Shown: positions 15,321 through 25,317 of the stretch, one piece after another
How the letters are laid out: the number at the start of each line of letters is the position of its first letter
Position numbering within the stretch: position 1 is the first letter of the stretch
Origin: Paenibacillus chitinolyticus NBRC 15660
Lineage (GTDB): Bacteria > Bacillota > Bacilli > Paenibacillales > NBRC-103111
Direction of reading: 5' to 3'
Assembly (NCBI RefSeq): GCF_000739915.1
Contig: NZ_BBJT01000002.1
Coordinates: 744,001-808,000 of the forward strand
Length of the DNA: 64,000 bases
Notes under the pieces: generated by a model
The model's database searches: none
What the model was told of the DNA's origin: nothing
Seen by the model: only the letters and a program-made list of their open reading frames with translations
Program-made: the position numbers and the translations under genes

Positions 15321-18300
15321 TCCCCGATTTCGCCTATTTCCATCTTTTCATCCAGCATCAAAATGTCGCGAATCTCCTGTTCCGTCATCGTGGACACCGA
15401 CTCTTCCCCGGGACGGATCACATCCTCGATCAGCGTGCGCTTTTTCTGCTGAAGCTGAAACATTTTCTCCTCGACCGTACCCTGGCTGACCAGGCGGATC
15501 ACCTGCACGACTTTCTTCTGGCCCATCCGGTAAGCCCGGTCCGCAGCCTGCTGCTCGACAGCCGGATTCCACCACAAATCGTACAGGATGACCGTGTCCG
15601 CTCCCGTCAGATTAAGTCCGGTTCCCCCCGCTTTCAGCGATATAAGGAAGACTTCCTTCTCCCCTTCGTTAAAACGGCTGCAAAGCTCTACCCGCTCGCT
15701 TCCTTTCGTTTTGCCGTCCAGGTAAAAATGCGGCACCCCTTCGTAGCCGAGTTCCCGGGAGATAATGCCGAGCATTTCGGTGAACTGCGAAAAAATCAAC
15801 ATCCGCTTGCCCGCGCTGCGGCATTCCTCTACGATCTCCAGCAGCTGCTCGAACTTGGCCGAGCTTCCCTCGTAACCATCGACGAACAAAGCCGGATGGC
15901 AGCAAATCTGACGGAGCCGGGTCAAGCCGGCGAGAATACGGATGCGGTTCTGCTGGAAGCTTTCTTCATGGAGATGCTTGAGCGTCTCATGCCGGAGCTT
16001 CGCCAGAAAAGCGGTATACAGCTTCTTCTGCTCCGGCAGAAGCTCCGACGCCTGCACGGTTTCGATTTTATCCGGCAGCTCCTTGAGCACATCGGTTTTG
16101 AGCCTGCGCAGCAGAAACGGTCTGGCTCTCCGGGCCACCGCCTCCCGGGACAGTTCGTTAAATGCCTGCCGGGCGGGAAACAGCCCGGGAAAGACCGCGT
16201 CGAAGATCGACCACAGTTCTTCGAGCTTGTTTTCTACCGGCGTGCCGGTCAGAGCGAAGCGGTAGGCCGCCTTTATTTGTTTGACGGACTGGGCGGTCTG
16301 GGTCGTATAGTTTTTGAACATCTGCGCCTCGTCGAGAATCAGCGTATGAAACGATTCTTTCGCGTAAAGATCCTTGTCCCGCCTCAGCAGCGGGTACGAA
16401 GTAAGAACGACATCCGCCTTCGATCCTTTGCGCAGAGCGCGGCTGCGCTGTGTTTTCGTCCCGTCGGCGATGACCACGCGGATTTCCGGCGCGAACTTTT
16501 TCAGCTCATGAAGCCAGTTGTATACCAGGGAAGCCGGTGAAACGATCAGCGCGGGCAGCTTCTTCTTCCGGATATCCGGCAGAACGGACACGAGAAAGGC
16601 GATGCTCTGAATCGTTTTGCCGAGTCCCATATCGTCCGCCAAAATTCCGCCGAAATGGTAATGAGCCAGCGTTTTCATCCATTGGTAACCGAATTTCTGG
16701 TAATCCCTCAGAATGGGTGAGAGCCGCTCCGGCACGGGGAAATCCAGGTTGTCCGGATTTCGCATATTTTCAAGAAGGCGGCGGAACGACTTGCCGAGTT
16801 TTACGGAGCTGCCTCTTTCCCGCGCGTCCGTCAAATGCAATCCGCGGTTAACCGACAGGCGGAATCCCGTATCCGTCATGTCGCCTTTTCCCGCTCCGGC
16901 TTCGTTCATCAGTGCGATGATCTCCTGGAACTCGGCGCTTTCCAGAGGTACGAGGGAGCCGTTCGGCAGCCGGTGATACTTTCTTTTGATCTGCATGGAC
17001 CGGATCAGATTCCGGATTTCCGCTTCCGGCAGACCGAGCAGCTCGAATTTGAACTCGAGCCAGTCGGTACGCTCGTCCACTTCGACCGTAATCTGGGGAG
17101 GAAAACCGGTATACAGCCTTTCTTTTACGGCGGACGTCGCATAAATATCCAGCATCCGCTCGAGCAGGGGAACCGTATGATACAGGAAATCATACTCCGC
17201 TTCCTCGTCATCCCAGAAATAGCCGCCTTCCGTCTTGGCGAACGAGTTCTGCTCCATAAGGCGGATGATGGTTTCCTCTTTCTCGGTGTCCCGCATCACA
17301 ATATGATCGGTCCCTCGCTGGCGGCCGCCTTCCTCTAGAGGATTCAGGACGACGCTGCCGTAATGGAACTCCAGCCCGGCCAGCAGACGGTCCCTGACCC
17401 GGTCCAGGTACAGCTTCGCCTTGAGCGGCGTCTGGTAAATCCGGTCCGACACGGAGGGAGCGATCCGGACTTTCCCGAGCTTCATCAGACCGGGGACCAC
17501 TTTCTCCATGAACGGCTCCATCTGGCCCGGCGTGATGGTCAACCGGTTCCGGTGCGCCGTCTCCATCAGCCGCTTCAGCTCCGACAGCCGCTTGCAGTGG
17601 TGAGCAGGAAGCTCCAGCAATTCGCCATTGTGCAGGACGATTCCGTACGTTTCCATCACCGTAATGCGGTCTAGGCCCTGCACGTCCATCCGGTAGCCGT
17701 CCGTTTCCGACCGGTCAAAATCGAACTGGAGAGGCAGCGGTTCGCCCGACACCCGTATGCCGTCGTAGACTCCATCCGCCAGCTCCAGCTTAACGCCCGG
17801 GGCATGAGCGAGCAGCGGCTGCAGCGCCGTCCACGAAAACGGCGGAATCGGCAGCATCCGCTCCCCTCCCGGAAATGCCTTCGCGGAAGATGCGGACGAA
17901 TATCCGGTTTCCCTGTACAAGTTCTCGTTCTGGTAAATCTTGACAAACTGGCGCAGCACTTCATCATGCTCCCGGCGGAAACCGTGAACATTCGGCTCGT
18001 ACGTGAACACCCGGGAAAATTCATACGCTTCCCCGCGGTCGAGCCGTTCCAGAAAGTCTCTTATTTTTTGAACGATATAGACTCTTTTCGGCCCGATTTT
18101 CAATTCGGCGGCGAACATAACTTTACGAAACCCGTAGGCGAAAGGCCGGATCAAGATTTCCAGCTCCAGCGTCTCCCTCTCATCCCGCGTAAAACGGGTG
18201 CTCCCGGGCCGCGTGCTTCCTCCGAAAAGCCCCAGCATGCTGCTGGTCAATTCGGTGTCATAAGGGGAAGCTTCCTCCGCTTGCCTGGCTTCCGGTAATC

Positions 18301-18667
18301 CGGAAGGTGCGGCCGTGCTTTCGCTCCGGCCTTCGGACGAACGTTCAAGCAGAGCCGCGCCCGGAAAATCCTTGTCGATCCGGCTTGAATCCAGCAGCTT
18401 GAGCAGCACGGCCGCCGTATGCTTGCAGGATTGTCTGAAAGAAGGAAGCGACGGACAGGTGCATTCCGCGTTGATGCCCCCTCCGGACAGCACGCTCACT
18501 TTTACGAGGTAGCTCTCACGGTCGTCCACGGTCGCCTCCACACTCTGCAGGACGGGATCATGGTAGGTAAAAACAACTTTCCCGGAGCGGTTCAGCGCCT
18601 CTCCTTTATCGTAAGCGGTCCGGCCGCATAACAGTTGGATCGCTTTGCGTGTCAATGCAGAACTCAT
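15317..18667 (-). CDS. SNF2-family helicase with SWIM zinc finger
   Basis: Large ATP-dependent DNA translocase of 1116 aa. An N-terminal SWIM zinc finger at about 55-95 shows the CxC...CxH ligands (AECTCPSL...SCKHTA). A long bacterial SNF2-associated region follows. The DEXH lobe has Walker A DDMGLGKT at about 680 and the DEAQ box at about 778. The second lobe ends in NLTGADTVILYDLWWNP and DRAYRMGQ, motifs V and VI of the RapA/SNF2 group. The ATG at 18667 has AAAGGAG upstream. The frame is open for another 88 codons but without a ribosome binding site or family similarity. Single-gene unit upstream of merR. Role inferred: chromatin or transcription-complex remodelling or repair. Confidence 0.92.
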   Translation of the reverse strand: MSSALTRKAIQLLCGRTAYDKGEALNRSGKVVFTYHDPVLQSVEATVDDRESYLVKVSVLSGGGINAECTCPSLPSFRQSCKHTAAVLLKLLDSSRIDKDFPGAALLERSSEGRSESTAAPSGLPEARQAEEASPYDTELTSSMLGLFGGSTRPGSTRFTRDERETLELEILIRPFAYGFRKVMFAAELKIGPKRVYIVQKIRDFLERLDRGEAYEFSRVFTYEPNVHGFRREHDEVLRQFVKIYQNENLYRETGYSSASSAKAFPGGERMLPIPPFSWTALQPLLAHAPGVKLELADGVYDGIRVSGEPLPLQFDFDRSETDGYRMDVQGLDRITVMETYGIVLHNGELLELPAHHCKRLSELKRLMETAHRNRLTITPGQMEPFMEKVVPGLMKLGKVRIAPSVSDRIYQTPLKAKLYLDRVRDRLLAGLEFHYGSVVLNPLEEGGRQRGTDHIVMRDTEKEETIIRLMEQNSFAKTEGGYFWDDEEAEYDFLYHTVPLLERMLDIYATSAVKERLYTGFPPQITVEVDERTDWLEFKFELLGLPEAEIRNLIRSMQIKRKYHRLPNGSLVPLESAEFQEIIALMNEAGAGKGDMTDTGFRLSVNRGLHLTDARERGSSVKLGKSFRRLLENMRNPDNLDFPVPERLSPILRDYQKFGYQWMKTLAHYHFGGILADDMGLGKTIQSIAFLVSVLPDIRKKKLPALIVSPASLVYNWLHELKKFAPEIRVVIADGTKTQRSRALRKGSKADVVLTSYPLLRRDKDLYAKESFHTLILDEAQMFKNYTTQTAQSVKQIKAAYRFALTGTPVENKLEELWSIFDAVFPGLFPARQAFNELSREAVARRARPFLLRRLKTDVLKELPDKIETVQASELLPEQKKLYTAFLAKLRHETLKHLHEESFQQNRIRILAGLTRLRQICCHPALFVDGYEGSSAKFEQLLEIVEECRSAGKRMLIFSQFTEMLGIISRELGYEGVPHFYLDGKTKGSERVELCSRFNEGEKEVFLISLKAGGTGLNLTGADTVILYDLWWNPAVEQQAADRAYRMGQKKVVQVIRLVSQGTVEEKMFQLQQKKRTLIEDVIRPGEESVSTMTEQEIRDILMLDEKMEIGEIGD

Positions 18668-18762
18668 CCGGTACTCCTTTCCGGCAAAAAAATTTTCTTT
18701 TTTGTCCGTCCTGGTTCGGACGTCGTGTCCTCTTATGATACCAGAATGGACGGGAAAGAAAA

Positions 18763-18809
18763 GAAAGAGCCTTCCCGAAGCCGCGTAGGCTTCAGGAAAG
18801 CTCTTTCCA
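18763..18809 (-). terminator. Rho-independent terminator of copA
   Basis: AAAGAGC...TTCC.GAAGCC pairs with GGCTTC.GGAA..GCTCTTT, followed on the minus strand by TTTCTTTTCTTT. Confidence 0.7.
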
Positions 18810-18968
18810 AGTGTTTTGTTCCGGCTCCCGTAGGAGAGCGGATTCGACCGGCCGCCGCACAGGGCCGCAACGAGGACCTGCGCGTTGGAAAGGCTCGTGC
18901 CATCCCGCGGATGGGCAGACAATGCTCTCACGCGAGCTGGATTGCGCCCGGACCGGGGACCGCGAGAA

Positions 18969-21416
18969 TTACAGCTTAACCCGCTGCAGCCTCAGCGCAT
19001 TCAGCACGACGGATACCGAGCTGAGCGCCATGGCGGCTCCGGCGATCCACGGGGCGAGCAGGCCGAGTGCCGCGACCGGAATGCCGAGCGTGTTGTAGCC
19101 GAGCGCCCAGAACAGGTTCTGACGGATGTTGCTCATCGTTCTGCGGCTCATATAGATCGCGTCCGGGATCGAATTGAGATCGCCGCGCATCAGGGTGACG
19201 TCAGCCGCCTCCATCGCGACATCCGTGCCGGTGCCGATCGCCATTCCGATATCGGCCTGCGCCAGCGCCGGAGCGTCGTTGATGCCGTCGCCGACCATCG
19301 CCACTTTCTTGCCCTGGGCTTGAAGCTTCTTCACTTCCTCGGCTTTGCCTTCGGGAAGCACCTCCGCCCTTACCTGGTCGATTCCGACCTGGCGGGCGAT
19401 CGCCTGAGCGGTGCGCTCGTTGTCGCCGGTAATCATGATGACTTCGATGCCCATTCCCTTCAGACGGGCAACGGCCTCTTTCGACGTTTCCTTGACGGTA
19501 TCGGCGACTGCAACGAGTCCGGCATAGCTGCGGTTGACCGCCACGAGCATGGCCGTTTTGCCTTCCTTCTCCAGCCGCGCCATCGTTTCGCCCGCATGCC
19601 CCGCATCCACCTCGTAGCGGCTTATCAGCTTGCGCGTTCCCGCCAGAACTTCCTGTCCGTCCACAACCGCGCGGATTCCGAAGCCGGGAATGGCTTCAAA
19701 TTCGGACGAAGCCGGAACAGAGACGCCTCTTGCCGCAATTCCGCTGACGATCGCTTCCGCCAGAGGATGCTCCGAATTTTTCTCCGCGGCGCCCAGAAGC
19801 TCCAGGAACCGTTTCTCGTCCATCGAAGCGGTCAACACGTCCGTAAGCTCGGGTTTGCCTTTCGTGACGGTTCCCGTTTTGTCCAGAATAATCGCGTCAA
19901 TTCCGTGCGTCGATTCCAGATGTTCTCCGCCTTTGAACAAAATCCCCAGCTCCGCCGCCCGTCCGGAACCCGCCATAATCGACGTCGGCGTCGCCAATCC
20001 GAGCGCGCAAGGGCAGGCAATCACGAGGATGGCGATCGCTTTTTCCAGCGCTCCCGCAAAATTCCCCGGCGTTACCCAGAAATACCAGATCACAAACGCC
20101 GCGAGCGCAATACCGACGACAATCGGTACGAAAATGCCGGATATGACGTCCGCCACGCGCTGGATCGGCGCTTTGGAGCCCTGAGCTTCCTCGACCACTT
20201 TAATAATTTGGGCCAATGCGGTATCCTTGCCGACTTTGGTCGCCCGGATTCTCAGAGAACCGTTTTTGTTGAGCGTCGCCCCGATGACCGGATCTCCGGC
20301 CTTTTTGCCGACGGGCAGGCTTTCACCCGTAAGCATCGACTCATCCACCGAAGAGCTGCCTTCCAACACTTCTCCGTCCACCGGTATTTTCTCGCCGGGT
20401 TTGACCAGTACGATATCGCCCGCGATCACTTCTTCGACCGGTACCGCGGTTTCTTCCCCGTCTCTAATGACAAGCGCGGTTTTAGCCTGCAGGCCCATCA
20501 GCGATTTGATCGCTTCCGAGGTGCGGCCTTTGGCCAGCGACTCGAATAATTTGCCGAGCAGAACGAGCGTGATCAGGACCGCACTCGTTTCGTAATACAT
20601 CTCCGGCCCGTGGTGTACGCTGCCGCCGTGCCGCGCCCATTCCACGGTCAGATAGAGGCTGTAGAAATAAGCCGCGGAAGTTCCGAGCGACACAAGCACA
20701 TCCATGTTGGCGCTTTTGTTGCGCAGGGCCTTGTAAGCGCCCGTATAGAACTGGCGTCCGATATAAAACTGCACCGGGGTGGCCAGCGCGAGCTGGAACC
20801 ACGGGTTCATGAACAAGTCGGGAAGCCAGACCCACGACGACATAAAGGAGAAGTGGCTGACCATCGACCAGAGCAGCGGCAGGGACAGAATCGCCGAGAG
20901 AATCAGCTTGCGCTTGTGCCGCTTAAGCTCCTCCTGCCTGTGTACCGCGGGGTCTCCCTGCTCCTGCTTGAGAAGAGCCTTGTAGCCCAGCTTCTCCACT
21001 TTGCCCTGCATATCGGCAGGCGTAACCTCGCCCGGCTGGTACTCGACATGCGCGGTTTCAAGCGCGAAGTTGACGGTTGCGGACGTGACGCCCGGCATTT
21101 TGGCAAGCCCTTTCTCAATCCGGTTGGCGCACGCAGCGCACGTCATTCCCTCCAACTGAAAATCCACAAAATCCTTCACGGTGCTGTAACCCAGCTTGCC
21201 GATTTTCTCTTCCAATTGAGCCGTGTTCACCCGGGAAGGATCGTAGGTGACGGTCGCCCGTTCCAGAGCGAAGTTAACATTAGCCGCCTGAACGCCCTCT
21301 ACTTTGTTCAGCCCCTTCTCGATCCGGTTGGCGCAGGCCGCGCACGTCATCCCCGCTATTTGCAAGTTTGCCTGTTTCGTCGCCTCTTCTCCGGCTGCCT
21401 TCACGTTTGCTGCCAT
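18969..21416 (-). CDS. copA: Copper-exporting P1B-type ATPase CopA
   Basis: ATP-driven Cu(I) exporter in the cytoplasmic membrane, 815 aa. Two N-terminal heavy-metal-associated domains carry GMTCAAC (Cys25/28 and Cys93/96). Eight transmembrane helices are expected, with the CPC metal site in [11 protein letters not shown] at about 468. The phosphorylation motif DKTGT is at about 510, the HP motif SEHPLAEAI follows, and [11 protein letters not shown] is the hinge. The ATG at 21416 has AGAGGTG 7 nt upstream and is preferred over the GTG at 21425. No copZ or csoR gene adjoins it. A G-rich repeat sits between -35 and -10 of its promoter (21497-21525). Confidence 0.96.
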   Translation of the reverse strand: MAANVKAAGEEATKQANLQIAGMTCAACANRIEKGLNKVEGVQAANVNFALERATVTYDPSRVNTAQLEEKIGKLGYSTVKDFVDFQLEGMTCAACANRIEKGLAKMPGVTSATVNFALETAHVEYQPGEVTPADMQGKVEKLGYKALLKQEQGDPAVHRQEELKRHKRKLILSAILSLPLLWSMVSHFSFMSSWVWLPDLFMNPWFQLALATPVQFYIGRQFYTGAYKALRNKSANMDVLVSLGTSAAYFYSLYLTVEWARHGGSVHHGPEMYYETSAVLITLVLLGKLFESLAKGRTSEAIKSLMGLQAKTALVIRDGEETAVPVEEVIAGDIVLVKPGEKIPVDGEVLEGSSSVDESMLTGESLPVGKKAGDPVIGATLNKNGSLRIRATKVGKDTALAQIIKVVEEAQGSKAPIQRVADVISGIFVPIVVGIALAAFVIWYFWVTPGNFAGALEKAIAILVIACPCALGLATPTSIMAGSGRAAELGILFKGGEHLESTHGIDAIILDKTGTVTKGKPELTDVLTASMDEKRFLELLGAAEKNSEHPLAEAIVSGIAARGVSVPASSEFEAIPGFGIRAVVDGQEVLAGTRKLISRYEVDAGHAGETMARLEKEGKTAMLVAVNRSYAGLVAVADTVKETSKEAVARLKGMGIEVIMITGDNERTAQAIARQVGIDQVRAEVLPEGKAEEVKKLQAQGKKVAMVGDGINDAPALAQADIGMAIGTGTDVAMEAADVTLMRGDLNSIPDAIYMSRRTMSNIRQNLFWALGYNTLGIPVAALGLLAPWIAGAAMALSSVSVVLNALRLQRVKL

Positions 21417-21496
21417 TCGAAACACCTCTTTCCGTCTCTGAAAATCTTCGTTTTTATAAGATGAGAAAAGTCCCTCTTCTTCATTCGGTTAATTAT

Positions 21497-21525
21497 AGTA
21501 TACCCCCCTACCCTATATTTAGCAA
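21497..21525 (-). promoter_or_regulatory. copA promoter with GGGTA repeats in the spacer
   Basis: Minus strand: -35 TTGCTA (21525-21520), a 17-bp spacer containing GGGTA-GGG-GGGTA, and -10 TATACT (21502-21497). A G-run element overlapping the core promoter is what is expected for a CsoR- or CopY-type copper repressor site; the exact regulator is not in the window. Confidence 0.6.
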
Positions 21526-21672
21526 GAGGACTTTTCAATTTATTTCAAAAAAGTAACAATCCTTCGAAATGTGCTCCTTAAGCCGCACAAAAGGGTAATA
21601 ATGAAAAGAAGGCGAAAGACGAACCAGACTACGGCATGTTGGAACAGCATGTATCGAAACGGAGTGATCGCT

Positions 21673-22926
21673 ATGAACACGACGAACTTTTCCGTCAAAA
21701 AAACCGCCCTCCTTGCGGTTCTCACGGCGGTATCCCTTACCTCCTGCAGCTCTATCGGTCCAGCGGCGACGGAGGACGCAGCCGGCAGTGCAGCGGCATC
21801 GGCTGCCGCAAGCCCGGGCCCCGCTTCCGGAACGGCTGCCCCGGCAAGCACAGCTCCCGTACCTTCGGTTAAGCCGGATCAGATCCAGACCCGGTTGACC
21901 GATTTTCAGCTCATCTCGGATGCGGCGGGTTTCGCCTGGGGAGAGACGAACGGCTCCCTGCGCTTATACCGCACGGATGATGGCGGGCGGAACTGGACCC
22001 TCCTGAGTCCCTGGGACGACACGTTCAAAAGCGGAGCGCCTACCGCGGGCGGCTCCCTGCACTTCCTCGACGCGCAGCACGGATGGACGGCCGCGGCGGA
22101 TGACGGACGAAAGACCGTGACCGCTTTTACGACGGACGGCGGGCGGAGCTGGACCCGTGGTACGCTGGATAAAGCCACTTACGCCGCCGGCCTCTCCTTT
22201 GCCGATCCCCTGCACGGCTGGATGCTGACTTCGTCCGATGCGGCGATGGGCAAATCGGAGAAAACACTGTACGCCACGGACAACGGCGGCAAAGCCTGGA
22301 AACCGCTGACGAGCGTTTCCTTGGATAAGCCCGTGCCGGGAGCGCTCCCCCTGTCGGGACATGCGTCCGGCATGACCTTTAAGGACACCGGAAACGGCTG
22401 GATCGCCCTCGCTGGCCATGAAGAAAAGCCGGTCTTGTACCGCACGCGGGACGGCGGCAAAACGTGGAACAACGTTCCGATGAAGCTCCCGCAGGCGTTG
22501 AGCGGTTCTTCGGTCACACTGGACGGGGCACCCGTATTTTTCAAGGATGAGCCGGGCAAAGGCTGGATTCCCGTACGGACGGTCAGCGCCAATACGAACA
22601 GCCGCGACGCTTACGTGACGGAGGACGGCGGGCAGACATGGTCCTTTAAGCAAACCGGTATGCAAAACGCGCTTACTTTCGCGGACAGCCTGCACGGCTG
22701 GGGATTCAAGGATAAAGTTCTCCATGCGACTTCGGATGGAGGCGCAACCTGGAACCCGGTTCCATCCGATCCCGTTTTGACGGATACGCTCAAAAATAAT
22801 CCAAACGTCATCCGGTTCGAATTCGCCGGCCCGCAGACCGGCTGGCTGCTGCTCGGCTCGGAGGACGGCAAGAAGTCGAAGCTGCTTAAGACGACCGATG
22901 CAGGCAAGCATTGGATATTGTTATAG
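21673..22926 (+). CDS. Secreted lipoprotein with Asp-box (BNR/YCF48-like) repeats
   Basis: Predicted lipoprotein beta-propeller of 417 aa. The signal peptide ends at VSLTSC (Cys about 20), then comes a low-complexity Ala/Pro/Ser linker to about 65. Seven Asp-box motifs of the type T.DGG..W are visible (TDDGGRNW, TTDGGRSW, TDNGGKAW, TRDGGKTW, TEDGGQTW, TSDGGATW and the last, TTDAGKHW), spaced as in YCF48/BNR propellers. The ATG at 21673 with GGAG upstream gives a proper signal peptide; the open frame from 21571 lacks a ribosome binding site. There is no catalytic sialidase signature, so a binding or assembly role is likelier than hydrolysis. Single-gene unit with a terminator at 22960-23003. 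Confidence 0.85.
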   Translation: MNTTNFSVKKTALLAVLTAVSLTSCSSIGPAATEDAAGSAAASAAASPGPASGTAAPASTAPVPSVKPDQIQTRLTDFQLISDAAGFAWGETNGSLRLYRTDDGGRNWTLLSPWDDTFKSGAPTAGGSLHFLDAQHGWTAAADDGRKTVTAFTTDGGRSWTRGTLDKATYAAGLSFADPLHGWMLTSSDAAMGKSEKTLYATDNGGKAWKPLTSVSLDKPVPGALPLSGHASGMTFKDTGNGWIALAGHEEKPVLYRTRDGGKTWNNVPMKLPQALSGSSVTLDGAPVFFKDEPGKGWIPVRTVSANTNSRDAYVTEDGGQTWSFKQTGMQNALTFADSLHGWGFKDKVLHATSDGGATWNPVPSDPVLTDTLKNNPNVIRFEFAGPQTGWLLLGSEDGKKSKLLKTTDAGKHWILL

Positions 22927-22959
22927 CTTTCCCTATGGTCCGCAGCCAAATCGCATAAT

Positions 22960-23003
22960 CCCAAAAAGCAATCCTTCCTTCCGGACGGGATTGCTTTTTG
23001 GGG
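22960..23003. terminator. Bidirectional terminator
   Basis: CCCAAAAAGCAATCC pairs perfectly with GGATTGCTTTTTGGG, between the convergent Asp-box lipoprotein gene and the ATPase gene. Confidence 0.85.
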
Positions 23004-23017
23004 TTTGAACTCGCCGA

Positions 23018-23737
23018 TCAATCCAGCAGTTCATGGAGATAAAAAGAACGATTTTCCAGAAAGCGGCGGGTGATCCGGTAATGGTCGGTTTCCTCATACG
23101 TAGTGAGGCGGACCGGCGATTCGTTGAAATTGTAGATATCCGCATGGGGATAGCCCAGCAAAATCGGCGAATGAGTGGCGATTATAAGCTGCGACGTGCG
23201 GGCCAGTTCATGAATAATGCTCAGAAAAGCGAGCTGGCGGGCCGGAGATAACGCGGCCTCCGGCTCATCGAGCAGATAGATGCCGCTTCTTCCGAAACGG
23301 TTCTTGAACAGGGACAGAAAAGATTCGCCGTGCGACTGCTCATGAAGCGACCTGCCGCCGTAACTGTCATAAACCCTGCGGTCTTCCCGCGCCAGCTCGT
23401 CGATATGACTGGCGAAATTATAGAACGACTCCGCCCGCAGAAAAAAGCCCTGATTCATCTTCGGCATCCAGGAGAGGCGCAAATAATCGCCCAGCTTTGC
23501 CTCCGATGAATCCAGCTCATACAGATTGTTCCGGCTGCCTCCCGCCGTATTGAACCCGCATTGGTAAGCGATCGCTTCCATCAGAGTCGATTTGCCGGAG
23601 CCGTTCTCACCGACGAAAAACGTAACGTTTTTATGGAATCTAAGCCGGTCGAGCTTGTCGATCGCCGGAATATGAAACGGGTACTCGTGTGGATTCCGAA
23701 TGTTCTCTTTTAGTTTGATTACTTCGTGCAGGTACAT
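23018..23737 (-). CDS. Stand-alone ABC/AAA-type ATPase
   Basis: Soluble ATPase of 239 aa: Walker A FVGENGSGKST at about 41-51, a Q-loop region, a signature-like segment (SHGESFLSLF), Walker B GIYLLDEPEAALSP at about 165 and the H-loop ATHSPILLG. This is the AAA_21/AAA_23 type of SMC-like ABC ATPase that acts alone rather than with a permease. The ATG at 23737 is preceded by GGAGCG; the longer open frame to 23842 lacks a ribosome binding site. There is no partner nuclease or toxin next to it, so there is no basis for calling it a defence gene. Cellular role unknown. Confidence 0.87.
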   Translation of the reverse strand: MYLHEVIKLKENIRNPHEYPFHIPAIDKLDRLRFHKNVTFFVGENGSGKSTLMEAIAYQCGFNTAGGSRNNLYELDSSEAKLGDYLRLSWMPKMNQGFFLRAESFYNFASHIDELAREDRRVYDSYGGRSLHEQSHGESFLSLFKNRFGRSGIYLLDEPEAALSPARQLAFLSIIHELARTSQLIIATHSPILLGYPHADIYNFNESPVRLTTYEETDHYRITRRFLENRSFYLHELLD

Positions 23738-23875
23738 CTTAACGCTCCGTTCTTTTGCGGATGAATCCGAACCCGGTGCGGAAGTAATGCAGAAATCATC
23801 CGCTGCTTTTTTTAACCTGCAGACTACTTCCCCTTCCGGCACCCAATCCCCTGCATCCCGCCCGTCAAAAAAAAC

Positions 23876-23910
23876 GAAAAAACCGGACTCTGACGAGCAG
23901 AACCGGTCTT
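23876..23910 (-). terminator. Possible terminator downstream of the ferredoxin gene
   Basis: Inverted repeat ACCGG...CCGGT with a T-run on the minus strand, about 160 bp beyond the ferredoxin-like gene stop. Confidence 0.5.
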
Positions 23911-24070
23911 TAAGTATTCCCTGGCGCGAAGAGCAGCGACGAGAGCGTTAGCGGTGACGTCCTTTCTGCGGAAAGCCCGGAGAATTTCTTGCCATGCCGG
24001 ACGGCTCTCTATGTCCGCCTGCCTGCGGTTGGTGCTGCTTTCAAATCGCTTCACTGAATTCCCTGCCCGC

Positions 24071-24454
24071 CTACTTCGTCTGCGCTTCTTTCCGCTTCGT
24101 CTTGCTCTGGCCTTCTTTCGTATCCGGCCTGGCCGCAAGTTCGTCTTCATAGGTATAGCTGATGTGTTCTTCCACTGGGCTTCCGCCGACCAGATGCTCA
24201 CGGACAATGCGCCTCCCGATTTCAGGGGTCACCTCTTTGTACCATACCCCCTCCGGGTACACGGTAATGACGCAGGCATCCTCGCATCTGCCCTGACAGC
24301 GCGTCCGGGTCGTATGGATGCGAACATCCGCTTCCTGAAGCTTGATCTCATCGCGCATCGCCTCGACGACTTCTTCCGCTCCTTTTTTGGTACAACTGCC
24401 CCCGTTGCAAAAGAAAAGATGATGTTTCATGCCGTTCAGATTCCAAGTTGTCAT
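24071..24454 (-). CDS. Thioredoxin-like [2Fe-2S] ferredoxin domain protein
   Basis: Small iron-sulfur protein of 127 aa. The first half has the ligand pattern of thioredoxin-like ferredoxins: C.....C (FFCNGGSC) near the N-terminus and further Cys in TRCQGRCEDACVITVYPEG. The segment VWYKEVTPE is also typical. The last 35 residues are a Lys/Glu-rich tail. Two adjacent ATGs (24457 and 24454) follow AAGGAGACC; the second has the better spacing. These proteins usually carry one [2Fe-2S] cluster; the redox partner is unknown. The AT-rich upstream region contains AATAATTTATTATT, a possible regulator site. Confidence 0.85.
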   Translation of the reverse strand: MTTWNLNGMKHHLFFCNGGSCTKKGAEEVVEAMRDEIKLQEADVRIHTTRTRCQGRCEDACVITVYPEGVWYKEVTPEIGRRIVREHLVGGSPVEEHISYTYEDELAARPDTKEGQSKTKRKEAQTK

Positions 24455-24561
24455 CATGGTCTCCTTTTATAAAATAGGAATTGGAAAATAATTTATTATT
24501 CGTAACTATTACGATAAAACGTATCGTACACAGATTTCCCGGATCTGTCAACGGACTCGTG

Positions 24562-24597
24562 AAAAAAAACCGCCTTCCCGCAAGGAGAAGACGGCCG
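24562..24597 (-). terminator. Rho-independent terminator
   Basis: CCGTCTTCTC/GGGAAGGCGG stem followed by eight T on the minus strand, just after the small membrane protein gene. Confidence 0.8.
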
Positions 24598-24615
24598 TAT
24601 GATTCGATATCCGAT

Positions 24616-24870
24616 TCAGTAACGCCGCTCATCCTCAGGCTCATTACCTATACGCTCCCGATCCGGATTCATCTTCGCGTTCTGCGGCTGCATGTCCAGC
24701 AAACGATCCAGTTTCTCTTCGATTCTTTGCAGCTTGGTCAGCGTAAACAGTCTGCGGTTGACTCTGGTCCGGATAAACATCGATAAGCTGATAACAAAAA
24801 TAACGGCAAATCCGATGATAACAAGCAAGTAAACAACGCTGGCCCAAGAAATGAACCCGATCGTGTCCAT
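24616..24870 (-). CDS. Small membrane protein, DUF4083-like
   Basis: Protein of 84 aa with one transmembrane helix (about 9-32, SVVYLLVIIGFAVIFVISLSMF). A basic stretch (RTRVNRR) and an amphipathic helix with KLQRIEEKLDRLLDM follow, then a charged tail. This layout matches the small Bacillales DUF4083 proteins. The ATG at 24870 has GAGG 9 nt upstream. Single gene with its own terminator. Function unknown. Confidence 0.72.
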   Translation of the reverse strand: MDTIGFISWASVVYLLVIIGFAVIFVISLSMFIRTRVNRRLFTLTKLQRIEEKLDRLLDMQPQNAKMNPDRERIGNEPEDERRY

Positions 24871-24917
24871 TTTGTTCAACCTCGTTTCGTTAAATCGGCC
24901 TTACGGTCTAGCATCGT

Positions 24918-25304
24918 TCAGCCGATTTCTCTCGATAACACTTCAATCTCGTGTTTGTTGCGCTCTCCGTGCCCGATACGGAGCCGATGCCCGTCCAAAT
25001 CGCGGATCACGAACTCTCTCATTCCCCATGACTTGGACTGGATATCTTCTATGAAATCCACCTGCTGCGTTTTCAAAAATTGATAGACTTGATCCGCGTT
25101 CCGGACAAAAAAATAAAGCGTCTGGACTTCGACCTTGTCCGATTTCGTAAAATGAACTTCGATATTCCCATTGTAGACCGATCCGTATGTATCCTCCAGA
25201 ACCCAAGCCAGGTCAAACTTTAGCACATCGCGGTAGAATTCAAGCGCCTTGAATACATTTATAACGGGCAGTACCGGTGCTTGATGCTGAATATATTTCT
25301 TCAT
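24918..25304 (-). CDS. Glyoxalase/bleomycin-resistance (VOC) family protein
   Basis: Vicinal-oxygen-chelate fold protein of 128 aa: PVLPVINVFKALEFYRDVLKF at the N-terminus, then VEVQTLYFFVRNADQVYQFLKTQ and the C-terminal FVIRDLDGHRLRIG. It contains one to two betaalphabetabetabeta modules and could bind a metal or an antibiotic; with one short chain it likely dimerises. ATG with AAGGAG at good spacing. It is followed at close range by the DUF4083-like gene. Substrate unknown. Confidence 0.88.
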   Translation of the reverse strand: MKKYIQHQAPVLPVINVFKALEFYRDVLKFDLAWVLEDTYGSVYNGNIEVHFTKSDKVEVQTLYFFVRNADQVYQFLKTQQVDFIEDIQSKSWGMREFVIRDLDGHRLRIGHGERNKHEIEVLSREIG

Positions 25305-25317
25305 GTTCTTCTCCTTA

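Noticed and set aside
18885-20549. 554-codon open frame on the + strand opposite copA
   Set aside because: It is antisense to a clear CopA gene, is rich in Arg and His as mirror frames of GC-biased codons are, and has no ribosome binding site.
23824-24054. Possible 76-aa minus-strand gene (GTG start) between the ATPase and ferredoxin genes
   Set aside because: Only a weak ribosome binding site, it runs through a terminator hairpin, and no family resemblance is seen.
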